Shown one piece after another: positions 25,231 to 34,833 of a stretch of 64,000 nucleotides of DNA (its first letter is position 1; each line of letters opens with the position of its first letter). The DNA is from Flavobacterium sp. KMS (GTDB lineage: Bacteria > Bacteroidota > Bacteroidia > Flavobacteriales > Flavobacteriaceae), in NCBI RefSeq assembly GCF_000813005.1, contig NZ_JSYP01000012.1, positions 1 through 64,000 on the forward strand, read 5' to 3'. Below the pieces are notes generated by a model that saw nothing but the letters and a program-made list of their open reading frames with translations, was not told the DNA's origin and did not search any database. The translations under genes were made by a program, and so were the position numbers.

Positions 25231-25611
25231 ATGGAATTTAAAAAAGATAATTCTTTTTTTAAAGGAAGATTAAAAAGCGTTACCTATGCTTATAAAGGAG
25301 CTGCAAAGCTTATAAGCACAGAGCATAGCGTAATGGTGCAATTTTCATTAGGAATCATAATGACAATTGCTGGATTTTATTTTCATATTACAAATACCGA
25401 ATGGCTTTTTCAAATATTAGCCATCGGTTTAGTATTAAGCGTGGAAGGATTGAATACGGCTGTAGAAAAAGTAGCCGATTTTATTCATCCTAATTATCAC
25501 GAAAGAATAGGTTTTATTAAAGATATTGCTGCAGGCGCAGTGTTTTTTGCAGCAATGACAGCAATAGCAATCGGATTAACAATATATATACCATATATAC
25601 AAAATATTTAA
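25231..25611 (+). CDS. dgkA: Diacylglycerol kinase family (undecaprenol kinase-like) membrane protein
   Basis: 126 residues with three membrane helices. The family motif appears as SVEGLNTAVEKVADFIHPNYHERIGFIKDIAAGAVF (E.lNTAiE..vD......h...k..KD..agaV), which carries the catalytic Glu and Asp. The prokaryotic DgkA fold phosphorylates diacylglycerol or undecaprenol in the inner membrane. It is followed by ftsK after 22 bases, so tpx-dgkA-ftsK may be one transcript. Confidence 0.92.
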   Translation: MEFKKDNSFFKGRLKSVTYAYKGAAKLISTEHSVMVQFSLGIIMTIAGFYFHITNTEWLFQILAIGLVLSVEGLNTAVEKVADFIHPNYHERIGFIKDIAAGAVFFAAMTAIAIGLTIYIPYIQNI

Positions 25612-25633
25612 GCGGTTAGCACCCAAAATAAGA

Positions 25634-28084
25634 ATGGCAAAAACAACAAAAAAAGAAACTGTAGACAATAAAAATAAATCCAAATCTGAGACAGTTACGT
25701 CTAAGAAAATGACCAAGCAACAAAAAATTGTCTTGGGATGCCTTTTGGTATTATTTTCCGTTGCATTATTAGTTGCTTTTATTTCCTTTTATATCTACGG
25801 ACAATCAGATCAGAGCGCATTAACAGCACTTACTGATCGAAGCGAACCTGTGCAAAACTGGCTCGGAAAATTCGGGGCTTATTTAGCCGATTTATTGGTT
25901 TACCAAGGATTCGGATTAGCCTCTTTTATATTTGTTCGTTTATTTTTCTTAACAGGAATGTTTCTGATTTTGGAGCTTTCGCTAAGAAAACTTAAAAACA
26001 TCTGGTTTTGGGATTTATTTGTCATTATTATAATATCAGTATTGTTTGGTTTTTTTGCAACTTCGGCACCAGAACTAGGCGGAACGATAGGGTATGAGCT
26101 TAATTTGTTTTTACAAGATTATATAGGTAAAACAGGAACTTTGTTAAGTTTGCTTTTTGGATTGATTATTTATTTAATCTTCAAAATAAAAATATCACCA
26201 GATAAGATTCAAGCCTTTTTTGATAATACCAAAAAAGAACTTCGATCAGGTTTAAATTCATCATCTTCATTAAATACAGATAAAGGTGCTTATAATTTAG
26301 AAGAATTTGCGATTGATGAAAATGAAGAATTAGATAATATCCATTTAAAAACTCCAGATTCTCAATTCGAAATTAATAAAGAAGCTTTAAAGCCAACGAT
26401 TGCTCACTCATCAGAGATTAATTTGGATCCGGTTATAAAGCCAATCAAAATGGATGTTGCGTCTAAAGCACCTGAAGTTGTTGCTTCGCACGATGAGTCT
26501 TTTGTAATAGAACAAGCTCCGGAAGAAGATATAATCGAAGAAAATTTGGCATCACGTTTAGTTGCCGATTTTGGTTTGTTTGATCCTACTTTGGATTTAT
26601 CTAATTATAAATTCCCTACAATTGATTTATTAAAAGAATATTCTACCGGAGGAATTACAATCAATCAGGAAGAATTAGAAGAAAATAAAAATAGAATTGT
26701 AGATACACTTCGAAACTATAAAATCGAAATTGCACAGATTAAAGCCACAGTTGGTCCATCGGTAACATTGTATGAGATTGTACCAGAAGCTGGAATCAGA
26801 ATTTCGAAAATTAAAAGTCTGGAAGACGATATTGCATTGTCATTATCGGCATTAGGAATTCGTATTATTGCGCCAATTCCAGGAAAAGGAACAATTGGTA
26901 TAGAAGTTCCTAATAAGAATCCAACGATGGTTTCGATGAAAAGCGTTATTGGTTCGGCTAAATTTCAAGAAGCTGAAATGGAATTGCCAATTGCTTTGGG
27001 TAAAACAATTTCTAACGAAACATTTGTTGTCGATTTAGCCAAGATGCCTCACTTATTGATGGCAGGAGCTACAGGACAAGGAAAATCGGTTGGATTAAAT
27101 GCAGTTCTTACTTCATTATTATATAAGAAACACCCAGCCGAAGTAAAATTTGTTTTGGTGGATCCTAAAAAAGTGGAGTTAACATTATTTAATAAAATCG
27201 AAAGACATTATCTGGCTAAACTTCCAGATACCGAAGATGCAATTATTACCGATAATGCAAAAGTTGTAAATACATTAAATTCACTTTGTGTTGAAATGGA
27301 TAACCGTTATTCTTTATTAAAAGATGCAATGGTTAGAAATATCAAAGAATACAATGATAAATTTAAAGCTAGAAAATTAAATCCAGAAGCAGGACATAGA
27401 TTCTTACCTTATATTATTTTGGTAGTCGATGAGTTTGCCGATTTAATTATGACAGCAGGAAAAGAAGTTGAGGTTCCTATTGCTCGTTTAGCGCAATTGG
27501 CTCGTGCTATTGGTATACACTTAATAATCGCGACACAAAGACCATCGGTTAACGTAATTACAGGTTTGATAAAAGCCAATTTCCCAGCGAGAATAGCCTT
27601 TAGAGTTACCTCAAAGATCGACTCGCGAACTATTTTAGATACGCAAGGAGCAGATCAGTTAATAGGACGTGGAGATTTATTATATACCAACGGAAACGAT
27701 GTTGTTCGTGTACAATGCGCCTTTATCGATACACCAGAGGTTGAAAAAATCACTGATTTTATTGGTTCACAAAAAGCATATTCTACTGCTTATTTGCTCC
27801 CAGAGTTTGTAGGAGAAGAAACTGGCATTAATCTTGATATGGATATTTCCGAAAGAGATACTTTATTTAGAGAGGCTGCCGAGATAATTGTGAATGCCCA
27901 ACAAGGTTCGGCCTCATTATTACAAAGAAAATTAAAGCTGGGTTATAACCGTGCAGGTCGATTGATAGATCAATTAGAAGCTGCAGGAATTGTAGGCCCA
28001 TTTGAAGGTAGTAAAGCCAGAAGTGTAAATATTTTAGATTTAAGTTCTCTTGATCAATTTTTTAACAATGAACAAAACAATTAA
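25634..28084 (+). CDS. ftsK: DNA translocase FtsK/SpoIIIE
   Basis: 816 residues. Four or so N-terminal membrane helices (about 30-185), an acidic linker, then the motor: Walker A GATGQGKSVGLN (near 477), Walker B IILVVDEFADLIM, ATQRPSVNVITGLIKANFP. The C-terminal gamma domain (winged helix, about 745-805; LLQRKLKLGYNRAGRLIDQLEAAGIVGP) reads KOPS-type sequences. It pumps chromosomal DNA at the division septum and activates dimer resolution. The linker is much shorter than in E. coli (1329 aa) but normal for Bacteroidota. Confidence 0.97.
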   Translation: MAKTTKKETVDNKNKSKSETVTSKKMTKQQKIVLGCLLVLFSVALLVAFISFYIYGQSDQSALTALTDRSEPVQNWLGKFGAYLADLLVYQGFGLASFIFVRLFFLTGMFLILELSLRKLKNIWFWDLFVIIIISVLFGFFATSAPELGGTIGYELNLFLQDYIGKTGTLLSLLFGLIIYLIFKIKISPDKIQAFFDNTKKELRSGLNSSSSLNTDKGAYNLEEFAIDENEELDNIHLKTPDSQFEINKEALKPTIAHSSEINLDPVIKPIKMDVASKAPEVVASHDESFVIEQAPEEDIIEENLASRLVADFGLFDPTLDLSNYKFPTIDLLKEYSTGGITINQEELEENKNRIVDTLRNYKIEIAQIKATVGPSVTLYEIVPEAGIRISKIKSLEDDIALSLSALGIRIIAPIPGKGTIGIEVPNKNPTMVSMKSVIGSAKFQEAEMELPIALGKTISNETFVVDLAKMPHLLMAGATGQGKSVGLNAVLTSLLYKKHPAEVKFVLVDPKKVELTLFNKIERHYLAKLPDTEDAIITDNAKVVNTLNSLCVEMDNRYSLLKDAMVRNIKEYNDKFKARKLNPEAGHRFLPYIILVVDEFADLIMTAGKEVEVPIARLAQLARAIGIHLIIATQRPSVNVITGLIKANFPARIAFRVTSKIDSRTILDTQGADQLIGRGDLLYTNGNDVVRVQCAFIDTPEVEKITDFIGSQKAYSTAYLLPEFVGEETGINLDMDISERDTLFREAAEIIVNAQQGSASLLQRKLKLGYNRAGRLIDQLEAAGIVGPFEGSKARSVNILDLSSLDQFFNNEQNN

Positions 28085-28087
28085 ATC

Positions 28088-28777
28088 ATGAAATCAACGA
28101 TTCAAAACTTCAAAAAAAATAATGTAAACGGCCTTACGAAAAAGGTTTTTCAAATTGTTTTTTTATTCCTTGTCACTTTTTCTGTTCAGGCCCAAGATAA
28201 AAAAGCCAAAGAATTATTGGATCAGGTAACTGCAAAAGTAAAAAGCTACGATAATATCGTAATCGATTTTAAATATACTCTGAATAATGCCAAAGAAAAC
28301 ATTAATCAGGATAGCAAAGGAAATGTAACTATAAAAGGAAATCAGTTTGTATTGAATTTTATGGGTGTTACCAAAATATTCGACGGACAAAAAACATACA
28401 CAATTGTTCCTGAAGACGAGGAAATTACGATTTCTAAAGTTAACGAAAAAGATGATAATGCAATTACACCTTCAAAAATGTTGACTTTTTTTAATTCTGG
28501 TTATAAGTATGCAATGGATATTGTTCAGAACGTAAAAGGAAGAAAAATTCAATACATAAAATTAAATCCAACAAGCGCTAAAGACCAGCGTAAAGAGATT
28601 CTTTTGGGGATTGATGTGCAAACAAAGCATATTTATAATTTAATCGAAATGGGTAAAAACGGAACAAAAACTACTTTAACCGTTAATTCTTTTAAAACCA
28701 ATCAGCCATTATCAAAAAATCAGTTTACCTTTGCGCAAAGTAAATATCCAAATTACTACATCAATAAACTAGACTAA
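28088..28777 (+). CDS. LolA-like outer-membrane lipoprotein carrier
   Basis: 229 residues; signal-like hydrophobic segment at about 22-36 (VFQIVFLFLVTFSVQA, cleavage before QDKKAKE). The mature part follows the LolA pattern: AKELLDQVTAKVKSYDNIVIDFKYTL, then beta-strands KGNVTIKGNQFVLNFMG and a latch region FTFAQSKYP. LolA shuttles lipoproteins through the periplasm. Three bases separate it from ftsK and seven from the LptF/G-type permease, another envelope-transport gene. Confidence 0.88.
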   Translation: MKSTIQNFKKNNVNGLTKKVFQIVFLFLVTFSVQAQDKKAKELLDQVTAKVKSYDNIVIDFKYTLNNAKENINQDSKGNVTIKGNQFVLNFMGVTKIFDGQKTYTIVPEDEEITISKVNEKDDNAITPSKMLTFFNSGYKYAMDIVQNVKGRKIQYIKLNPTSAKDQRKEILLGIDVQTKHIYNLIEMGKNGTKTTLTVNSFKTNQPLSKNQFTFAQSKYPNYYINKLD

Positions 28778-28784
28778 TTACGGG

Positions 28785-30236
28785 TTGAAAATACTAGACA
28801 AATACTTACTAAAAACTTTCCTTCTTACATTTACTACTGTATTTGTAATTCTATTCTTTATATTCATTCTTCAAACCGTTTGGCTATTTATAGCCGAGTT
28901 GGCGGGTAAAGATTTGGATTTAATTTTAGTTGTTAAATTCTTATTGTTTTCGATGCCTCGAATTATCCCGTTGGTATTGCCGTTATCGGTTTTACTGGCT
29001 TCGATTATGACATTCGGAAATCTGGCTGAAAACTATGAGTTTGCAGCAATGAAAGCTTCGGGTATTTCGCTACAGCGAGCTATGAGAGGTTTAATAGTGT
29101 TTATCTGTTTTTTAAGTATTGTTGCCTTCTTTTTTGCAAACAATGTAATTCCTTACGCTGAATATAAATTTATTAATTTTAGAAAAAGCATCGCGCAAGC
29201 TAAGCCCGCAATGGCTATAGCCGAAGGACAATTTAGCGATGTTGGTTTTTATAATATTAAGGTAAATAAAAAATCAGGCGAAAACGGAAATAAGCTTACA
29301 GGAGTAACCATTCATGAAAAAGCAAATAATAGTGGTGAAAATAAAACCGTTATTAAATCTAAAACTGGCGAATTAATAAGTAATGATAAATCTAGTATTC
29401 TTCAGTTAGTTCTTAATGATGGTTACTATTACCAAGATGTAACGCCTAAGAAATACGAAGACAGAAGTAAAATGCCTTTTATAAAAGGGAAATTTAAAAA
29501 GCAAATCATCAACATCGATTTGTCCGAATTAAATAAAGTAGATGATAGTCAGGAAATAGGTAATACAAACGGAATGCTAAATGCTAGTGAATTGCGTTAT
29601 ACGCTGGATTCATTAAGTAAAAATTTAGATACTGAAATACTTTCTTTTTCAGAAAACATCAATCAAAAAGTGGGTATTGCCAAAGGTATACCAACTGCTA
29701 AATTAGATAAAAAGAAAAAACCTTTGCCAAACGATATTTTATCACTTTATGCCAATGATAAAAAGGCGGAAATACTTAAAGTGGCAAGTAGCAATCTTAC
29801 AAGCGCAATGTATTCTATTGACGCTACAAAAAATGAATTAAAAGAGAAACAACGAAATATTAACCGTCATCTTACGGCGCTTTACGAGAAATTCGTGATT
29901 GCTTTTGCTTGTTTTTTAATGTTTTTTATTGGTGCACCACTCGGGGCAATTATCCGAAAAGGAGGACTTGGGTTACCAATAGTTTTTGCAGTTTTGATAT
30001 TTATTACTTTTCACTTTATCAATACTTTTGGAAAAAGAATTTCACAAGAAGACGGATTAACTCCTTTTATGGGAGCTTGGATGTCTACTTTTATACTTAC
30101 ACCATTAGCCGTTTTGTTAACTTATCGTGCTACAAACGATATTGGTTTAATTAATATGGATACTATTTTGGCTCCATTGAACAAGTTATTTAAAAAACTC
30201 TCTGAGAAGTTTATTCCTTCTCAAAACAAAACCTAA
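28785..30236 (+). CDS. LptF/LptG family permease
   Basis: 483 residues; the only reasonable start is TTG (LKILDKYLLKTFLLTF). Three N-terminal helices (to about 120), a large periplasmic domain (about 125-355) and three C-terminal helices (FVIAFACFLMFFIGAPLGAI onward) give the 3+3 layout of LptF/LptG. LPKAxKLKF-type sequence RIIPLVLPLSVLLASIMTFG is conserved. It is a subunit of the lipopolysaccharide exporter LptB2FG. It may be LptG or LptF; I cannot choose from sequence. Two bases before ribB. Confidence 0.9.
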   Translation: MKILDKYLLKTFLLTFTTVFVILFFIFILQTVWLFIAELAGKDLDLILVVKFLLFSMPRIIPLVLPLSVLLASIMTFGNLAENYEFAAMKASGISLQRAMRGLIVFICFLSIVAFFFANNVIPYAEYKFINFRKSIAQAKPAMAIAEGQFSDVGFYNIKVNKKSGENGNKLTGVTIHEKANNSGENKTVIKSKTGELISNDKSSILQLVLNDGYYYQDVTPKKYEDRSKMPFIKGKFKKQIINIDLSELNKVDDSQEIGNTNGMLNASELRYTLDSLSKNLDTEILSFSENINQKVGIAKGIPTAKLDKKKKPLPNDILSLYANDKKAEILKVASSNLTSAMYSIDATKNELKEKQRNINRHLTALYEKFVIAFACFLMFFIGAPLGAIIRKGGLGLPIVFAVLIFITFHFINTFGKRISQEDGLTPFMGAWMSTFILTPLAVLLTYRATNDIGLINMDTILAPLNKLFKKLSEKFIPSQNKT

Positions 30237-30238
30237 TT

Positions 30239-31372
30239 ATGTCAACAAATAAAATACAACTCAACACCATTGAAGAAGCTATTGAAGCTATTCGTCAAGG
30301 TGAAGTAATCATTGTAGTAGATGATGAAGATCGCGAAAATGAAGGTGATTTTCTTGCTGCAGCCGAAAAGGTAACACCAGAAATGATTAATTTCATGGCA
30401 ACACACGGACGTGGATTAATTTGCGCGCCATTAACAGAAAGTCGTTGCAAAGAGTTGGATTTAAAACCAATGGTTACCAATAATACAGATCATATGGAAA
30501 CTGCTTTTACAGTTTCGGTTGATTTAAAAGGAAATGGAGTTACTACAGGAATTTCTGCTGCCGATAGATCTCTGACTGTATTTGCATTAACAGATCCTAA
30601 TACAAAACCATATGAATTAGCAAGACCAGGACATATTTTTCCTTTGGTAGCTAAACAAGGTGGTGTATTAAGAAGAACAGGACATACTGAAGCAGCTATC
30701 GATTTTGCAAGACTAGCAGGATTTAAACCAGCGGGTGTAATTTGTGAAATTTTAAATGAAGACGGAACTATGTCTCGTTTACCTCAACTTGTAGAAGTTG
30801 CTAAAAAATTCAATTTAAAATTGGTTTCTATCGAAGATTTGGTAGCATATAGAATGCAACACGATAGTTTGATTGTAAAAAAAGAAGATTTTGATATAGA
30901 GACTCGTTTCGGAACTTTCCGTTTAAGAGCTTATGAGCAAACAACAAATAAACAAATTCATATTGCTTTAACAAAAGGAACTTGGAGTTTGGGTGAATCT
31001 ATCCTTACCAGAATTAATTCATCTCAGGTAAATAATGATTTATTAGGTACTTTAACTAATAATCCAGAACAACAATTGGATGATATGTTTAAGGTTATTA
31101 ATGAGAACGGTAAAGGTGCAGTATTGTTTATTAATCAGGATATGCAAGCTGTAAATTTATTAAACCGTATTGCTGAGCTTAAGACATTACAATCTCAAGG
31201 AGTAATGAAAGCACCAAAAGTAATCATAGATAGTAAAGATTATGGGATAGGAGCACAGATCCTACATGATATTGATATCTCTAAAATTAGATTAGTATCA
31301 AATACAGAACAAACTAAACGTGTTGGTATGATAGGTTACGGACTTGAAATAACAGAATACGTAAGCTATTAA
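30239..31372 (+). CDS. ribB: 3,4-dihydroxy-2-butanone-4-phosphate synthase with decayed GTP cyclohydrolase II domain
   Basis: 377 residues. The N-terminal half (1-205) is an intact Rib[27 protein letters not shown], and [29 protein letters not shown]. The C-terminal half aligns to RibA ([24 protein letters not shown]) but the zinc-binding cysteines of the canonical HSECLTGD/SLRCDCG segment are gone ([10 protein letters not shown] ... [10 protein letters not shown]). That half should therefore be inactive as GTP cyclohydrolase II, so riboflavin synthesis would need a separate RibA elsewhere. I recall such degenerate RibBA proteins in other Bacteroidota. Confidence 0.92.
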   Translation: MSTNKIQLNTIEEAIEAIRQGEVIIVVDDEDRENEGDFLAAAEKVTPEMINFMATHGRGLICAPLTESRCKELDLKPMVTNNTDHMETAFTVSVDLKGNGVTTGISAADRSLTVFALTDPNTKPYELARPGHIFPLVAKQGGVLRRTGHTEAAIDFARLAGFKPAGVICEILNEDGTMSRLPQLVEVAKKFNLKLVSIEDLVAYRMQHDSLIVKKEDFDIETRFGTFRLRAYEQTTNKQIHIALTKGTWSLGESILTRINSSQVNNDLLGTLTNNPEQQLDDMFKVINENGKGAVLFINQDMQAVNLLNRIAELKTLQSQGVMKAPKVIIDSKDYGIGAQILHDIDISKIRLVSNTEQTKRVGMIGYGLEITEYVSY

Positions 31373-31377
31373 AGTAT

Positions 31378-31767
31378 ATGGACACATTTGAAGAAAGAAT
31401 TGTAAAATCTGAGACACGTATATTTAAAGCTGTTTTTCCGAGTACAACGAATCATTATGATACTTTATTTGGGGGAACTGCTCTTCATCTTATGGATGAA
31501 GTTGCTTTTATTTGTGCTACCAGATTCAGCCGAAAGAAAGTGGTAACGATTTCAACTGGACAAATTGACTTTAAAAAAGCAATTCCGGCTGGAACATTAA
31601 TTGAATTAGTTGCAAAAGTTGATAGTGTTGGGAGAACAAGTTGTAAAATTCATGTAGATATTTTCATGGAACAAATGTACTCTGAACTTCGCGAGACGGT
31701 AGTTTCAGGTACTTTTTCGTTTGTTGCGGTTGATGAAAATAAAAAACCAATCCCGATTATGGACTAA
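31378..31767 (+). CDS. Acyl-CoA thioesterase, hotdog fold
   Basis: 129 residues, single hotdog domain. YciA/ACOT-type features: KAVFPSTTNHYDTLFGGTALHLMDEVAFICATRF, then VTISTGQIDFKKAIPAGTLIELVAKV. The conserved Asp in LMDEVA is the likely general base. It hydrolyses medium or long acyl-CoA. It lies 5 bases behind ribB and closes the ftsK-to-ribB gene row. It is the last gene before the tRNA-Ser/defence region. Confidence 0.92.
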   Translation: MDTFEERIVKSETRIFKAVFPSTTNHYDTLFGGTALHLMDEVAFICATRFSRKKVVTISTGQIDFKKAIPAGTLIELVAKVDSVGRTSCKIHVDIFMEQMYSELRETVVSGTFSFVAVDENKKPIPIMD

Positions 31768-31865
31768 TTTGCAAATTAGCGCAAAATTATTTTAAAAGAG
31801 AAATACTGATAATTAGGTAGTTGAAAATTAATTTAAAATAATCGTCAAAAAAGCTCTAAAAAAGT

Positions 31866-31895
31866 TTTGAGAACCGAAAAAGCGTCTTATATTTG
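31866..31895 (+). promoter_or_regulatory. Promoter of tRNA-Ser copy A
   Basis: TTTG (31866-31869), 18-base spacer, TATATTTG (31888-31895): a near-perfect Bacteroidota promoter 33 bases before the tRNA. In copy C only the -7 half is present. Confidence 0.75.
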
Positions 31896-31927
31896 CACTC
31901 GCAATCAGGAAATGAAAGCGACATACT

Positions 31928-32015
31928 GGAGAAATGGCAGAGCGGTCGAATGCGGCAGTCTTGAAAACTGTTGACTGTAACAGGTCCGGGGGTTCGAATC
32001 CCTCTTTCTCCGCCA
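31928..32015 (+). tRNA. tRNA-Ser (UGA anticodon), copy A
   Basis: GGAGAAA / TTTCTCC acceptor stem, D-arm with GGTCGAATGCGGC, anticodon loop CTTGAAA giving UGA (codon UCA), a long variable arm typical of serine tRNAs, T-loop GGTTCGAATCC, discriminator G and an encoded CCA. Length 88 with CCA. A full promoter precedes it and a strong terminator follows. Confidence 0.95.
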
Positions 32016-32021
32016 GTATTT

Positions 32022-32051
32022 AAAACCCGAAACGAAAGTTTCGGGTTTTTT
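32022..32051 (+). terminator. Terminator of tRNA-Ser copy A
   Basis: AAAACCCGAAAC / GTTTCGGGTTTTTT stem with a short loop, seven bases after the encoded CCA. Confidence 0.9.
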
Positions 32052-32286
32052 GTTTTTATGACTTTTCTTGTTTTCTTGAATCTTGTTCAAAAGTTGGGAT
32101 TAGGAAAAAATATATTGTTTAAAACTTACAAAATCAATAAAAAAAAAAGCGTACTTATACCTGTTTAGTGATTTAGAAAAAATAATTATTTTTCATCCGA
32201 AATTCATTAGCTAATGGGTTTAAAAAAAATCATTTAAAAAGCTATATTTACCTTCCTTACAAAAAGCAATATAAAAACATGAAAGC

Positions 32287-33690
32287 ATGAAAATAAATAA
32301 TTTTATTGGTAAAAAAATAAATGAGTATATAGACTTAAATATTAAATTTAATAACGATTTATCGATAATCGTAGGTCCAAATGGTTCAGGAAAAACTACT
32401 GCCCTAAATCTTATTCATTCGATATTGTGTCCAAATTTAGAAGAATTAATTAAAATACCTTACAAATTACTACAATTAGAAATTCAACATTTATCTGAGA
32501 CGTATTCAATTGAAGTTCATAAAGACAAAACTAAAATTGAAATCCATTTATACCTCGTCAAATATGTTGAAGATGATATTTATTCATTTAGTTCTGTAAC
32601 TGACAAACTAATAATTGACTTTCAACAGTTTGAAGAAATGGATTACATGAAATATAAAAACAAATCTGAAATAAACTATGGCGATTTGCTTCTTAGAAAA
32701 TATAATGCACATGAAATAATCACTTTCATAAAAAACCTTTCATCTCCGATATTCGTTGGACTAGAACGTACAAACTCTGATGTCAAAGAGGATTACAAAA
32801 ATTACTTATTAGAACGAAATCTATATTTACATAACAAAGCTATTGAAATTGATAAGTACAGAAGAACTCAAAAAAATACACTTGGAGTTAGTATTTTAGA
32901 GACTGAGTTGCTAATTCAATCAATTTACAAAAGGTTAAAATCTGTGGAAGAGCATTACTCTAACTCTATTCAAAAAGAATTAATTTACAGTTCTTTCGAA
33001 TATATTGATTTTAACCTAGACAGCTCAACTGACCTAGTTGCCTTATCTGAAAAATATAAATTAGTTGCAAGACAAAGTGAAATTGAAGAGTCATTAAAAA
33101 AAATTGGAATTCTTGATAAAAATTTATCCAACAAATTAAAATTATTTTTCAGCAATATTGAAAAACTTCTAATGACTGTAAAAGGAGTTGATTTTGACAA
33201 TTCCCAAATTACAATTGAATGGCTGTTAAATAAATCTCAAATTGATAAATTATCAAAACTTGTAGAAATACTTGATGTTTATAAATCAAAAGTTCAAGAG
33301 ACTTTTGCGCCAATAACAAAATTTTTGAATATAATAAATTCTTTTTTCAAAGACACTGGAAAAAGACTTTATGTAGATGAAGTAGGACGTTTATCAGTTA
33401 AAAAACCTCATGGTAGAGATTTAACTGTAGATGAATTGTCTTCTGGGGAAAGGCAATTAATAATTTTATTTGCAAACGTGATTTTTGACAAATATAAATT
33501 TTCAACTACTAAAAATGAAATAATGATTATTGACGAACCAGAAATTTCATTGCATATTCGTTGGCAAGAAAAATTTATAGATTGTCTTTATGAAGCTTCA
33601 GAAAAAACACAATTTATAATTGCAACACATTCACCTGATATAATTGGAGATTATAAAGCTGATACTATAAAATTAAACTCTAATAATTAG
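32287..33690 (+). CDS. AAA/ABC-type ATPase, PARIS AriA-like defence protein
   Basis: 467 residues. Walker A VGPNGSGKTT (29-38), a long helical middle, ABC-type signature ELSSGERQL (about 383-391), Walker B IMIIDEPEISLH and switch histidine ATHSPDI near the C-terminus. This is the OLD/Rad50-like AAA_15/AAA_21 ATPase class used in phage defence. The gene 3 bases downstream encodes a DUF4435-type protein, and the pair ATPase plus DUF4435 is the composition of PARIS (AriA-AriB), in which AriA senses a phage protein and releases AriB. Position between tRNA copies supports a mobile defence cassette. Gabija- or Septu-like ATPases are alternatives, but their partners differ. Confidence 0.75.
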   Translation: MKINNFIGKKINEYIDLNIKFNNDLSIIVGPNGSGKTTALNLIHSILCPNLEELIKIPYKLLQLEIQHLSETYSIEVHKDKTKIEIHLYLVKYVEDDIYSFSSVTDKLIIDFQQFEEMDYMKYKNKSEINYGDLLLRKYNAHEIITFIKNLSSPIFVGLERTNSDVKEDYKNYLLERNLYLHNKAIEIDKYRRTQKNTLGVSILETELLIQSIYKRLKSVEEHYSNSIQKELIYSSFEYIDFNLDSSTDLVALSEKYKLVARQSEIEESLKKIGILDKNLSNKLKLFFSNIEKLLMTVKGVDFDNSQITIEWLLNKSQIDKLSKLVEILDVYKSKVQETFAPITKFLNIINSFFKDTGKRLYVDEVGRLSVKKPHGRDLTVDELSSGERQLIILFANVIFDKYKFSTTKNEIMIIDEPEISLHIRWQEKFIDCLYEASEKTQFIIATHSPDIIGDYKADTIKLNSNN

Positions 33691-33693
33691 GAT

Positions 33694-34569
33694 ATGGAAA
33701 GAAAATCAGCCGCAAAATCGGCTATATCGGTTCTTTACGAAGATGTTAATGATATTGATATTTATATAGAAGATACAGCACTTGGATACAAAAAAGTATA
33801 TAAAGAAATTTTAAGACGAATTTTCAAAGATGAATATAAAATTGAACAAGTCTTCCCATTAGGTGGTAGCGATAAAGTAATAAAAGAGTGCGAAAAATAT
33901 CAAAAAATAGATGATGGCAGGCATAAGGTTTTTATTATTGATGGAGATTTTTATTTATTAAATAACAATTTAAACGATAGAATTTCAGAGGAACATAAAA
34001 ACAACCTGAAAGGTTTATTTGTTTTACCAAGATACTGTATAGAAAATTTTTTTATTGAAGAAAGTTTACTAGTTGACATAGCAAATGAGGAAGATGCAAA
34101 TGATGACAAAGATGAAATTTTAAGAAATTTAAACTTTGAAGAATGGATGGAATCAAATGTATCATTAGTAGATTTATTTATTATATATTCAATTGTAATG
34201 GTATATCTCTCTACAGAACAAACTATAGGATATAAAGTTACAGATATGTGTAAAGATAACACTGGTGTTATTTGTGAATTAAAGAATCAAAATCGAATAA
34301 CAGATTTAACTAATAAGTTATTAGGTGTTCTGTCTCAAGGTGAATTAGATTATGAGATTCAAAAGAGAAAAGAAATTATAAATGGTTCAAATACTAAGCT
34401 ATTAAAATTTGTTTCTGGAAAAGATTATCTTCTACCATTAGTAAAATCAAGAATACGTTCGAAACATAAATTCCAACCAGATAATATTTCATTTAAAAAT
34501 AGACTTTCTCAAAGATGTGATGTTTCTGAACTAAATAACATTAAGAATTTTGTTTTTAAGTCAATCTAA
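33694..34569 (+). CDS. DUF4435 (TOPRIM-like) protein, PARIS AriB-like effector
   Basis: 291 residues, cytoplasmic. DUF4435 hallmarks: acidic N-terminal LYEDVNDIDIYIED (14-27), VFIIDGDF (79-86) and LPRYCIENFFIEE (111-123; family pattern RY.IENYL). The acidic residues match a TOPRIM-like metal site. In PARIS, AriB is a nuclease that cleaves host tRNA (Lys) and causes growth arrest. Immediately follows the ATPase, so the two are co-transcribed. No recognisable terminator follows before the next tRNA remnant. The specific target here is unknown. Confidence 0.75.
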   Translation: MERKSAAKSAISVLYEDVNDIDIYIEDTALGYKKVYKEILRRIFKDEYKIEQVFPLGGSDKVIKECEKYQKIDDGRHKVFIIDGDFYLLNNNLNDRISEEHKNNLKGLFVLPRYCIENFFIEESLLVDIANEEDANDDKDEILRNLNFEEWMESNVSLVDLFIIYSIVMVYLSTEQTIGYKVTDMCKDNTGVICELKNQNRITDLTNKLLGVLSQGELDYEIQKRKEIINGSNTKLLKFVSGKDYLLPLVKSRIRSKHKFQPDNISFKNRLSQRCDVSELNNIKNFVFKSI

Positions 34570-34727
34570 ATTATTTAATATCTAAAATGTCTTAATTATA
34601 GTATATTTACATTATTATTGCTATGATTGTTTCTAAAGTTCTTTAGTACTCTTGTCAGTCAGTACCCTAAAATATGCATATATGTAAACCTTTGGTTTTA
34701 TTAGCTTGAAGTGATTTAGAGAAGAAT

Positions 34728-34833
34728 CTCTTTCTCCGCCAGTATTTAAAACCCGAAACGAGAGTTTCGGGTTTTTTGTTTTTATGACTTTTCTAGTTTT
34801 CTTGAATCTTGTTCAAAAGTTAGGGATTAAGAA
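34728..34833 (+). repeat. Partial third copy: 3' end of tRNA-Ser plus terminator (copy B)
   Basis: The match to copy A starts inside the tRNA acceptor/T-arm (CTCTTTCTCCGCCA) and runs through the CCGAAAC..GTTTCGG terminator (34748-34777) and about 55 flanking bases, at an offset of 2726. It lies 159 bases after the defence operon. It looks like the right junction of an insertion into the tRNA 3' end. The rest of the 34570-35137 gap shows no gene. Confidence 0.85.

Larger units (their letters stand above)
31877..32068 (+). repeat. Direct repeat containing tRNA-Ser, copy A
   Basis: 31877-32021 is identical to 35087-35231 (145 bases, 3210-base offset), and similarity continues through the terminator to about 32068. 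The right part (32002-32108) also matches 34728-34833. The three copies bracket the two-gene defence cassette. Confidence 0.9.

Noticed and set aside
31905..32168. ORFs overlapping tRNA-Ser copy A (and 35074-35387 over copy C)
   Set aside because: They are translations of the tRNA and its terminator, present identically at both copies.
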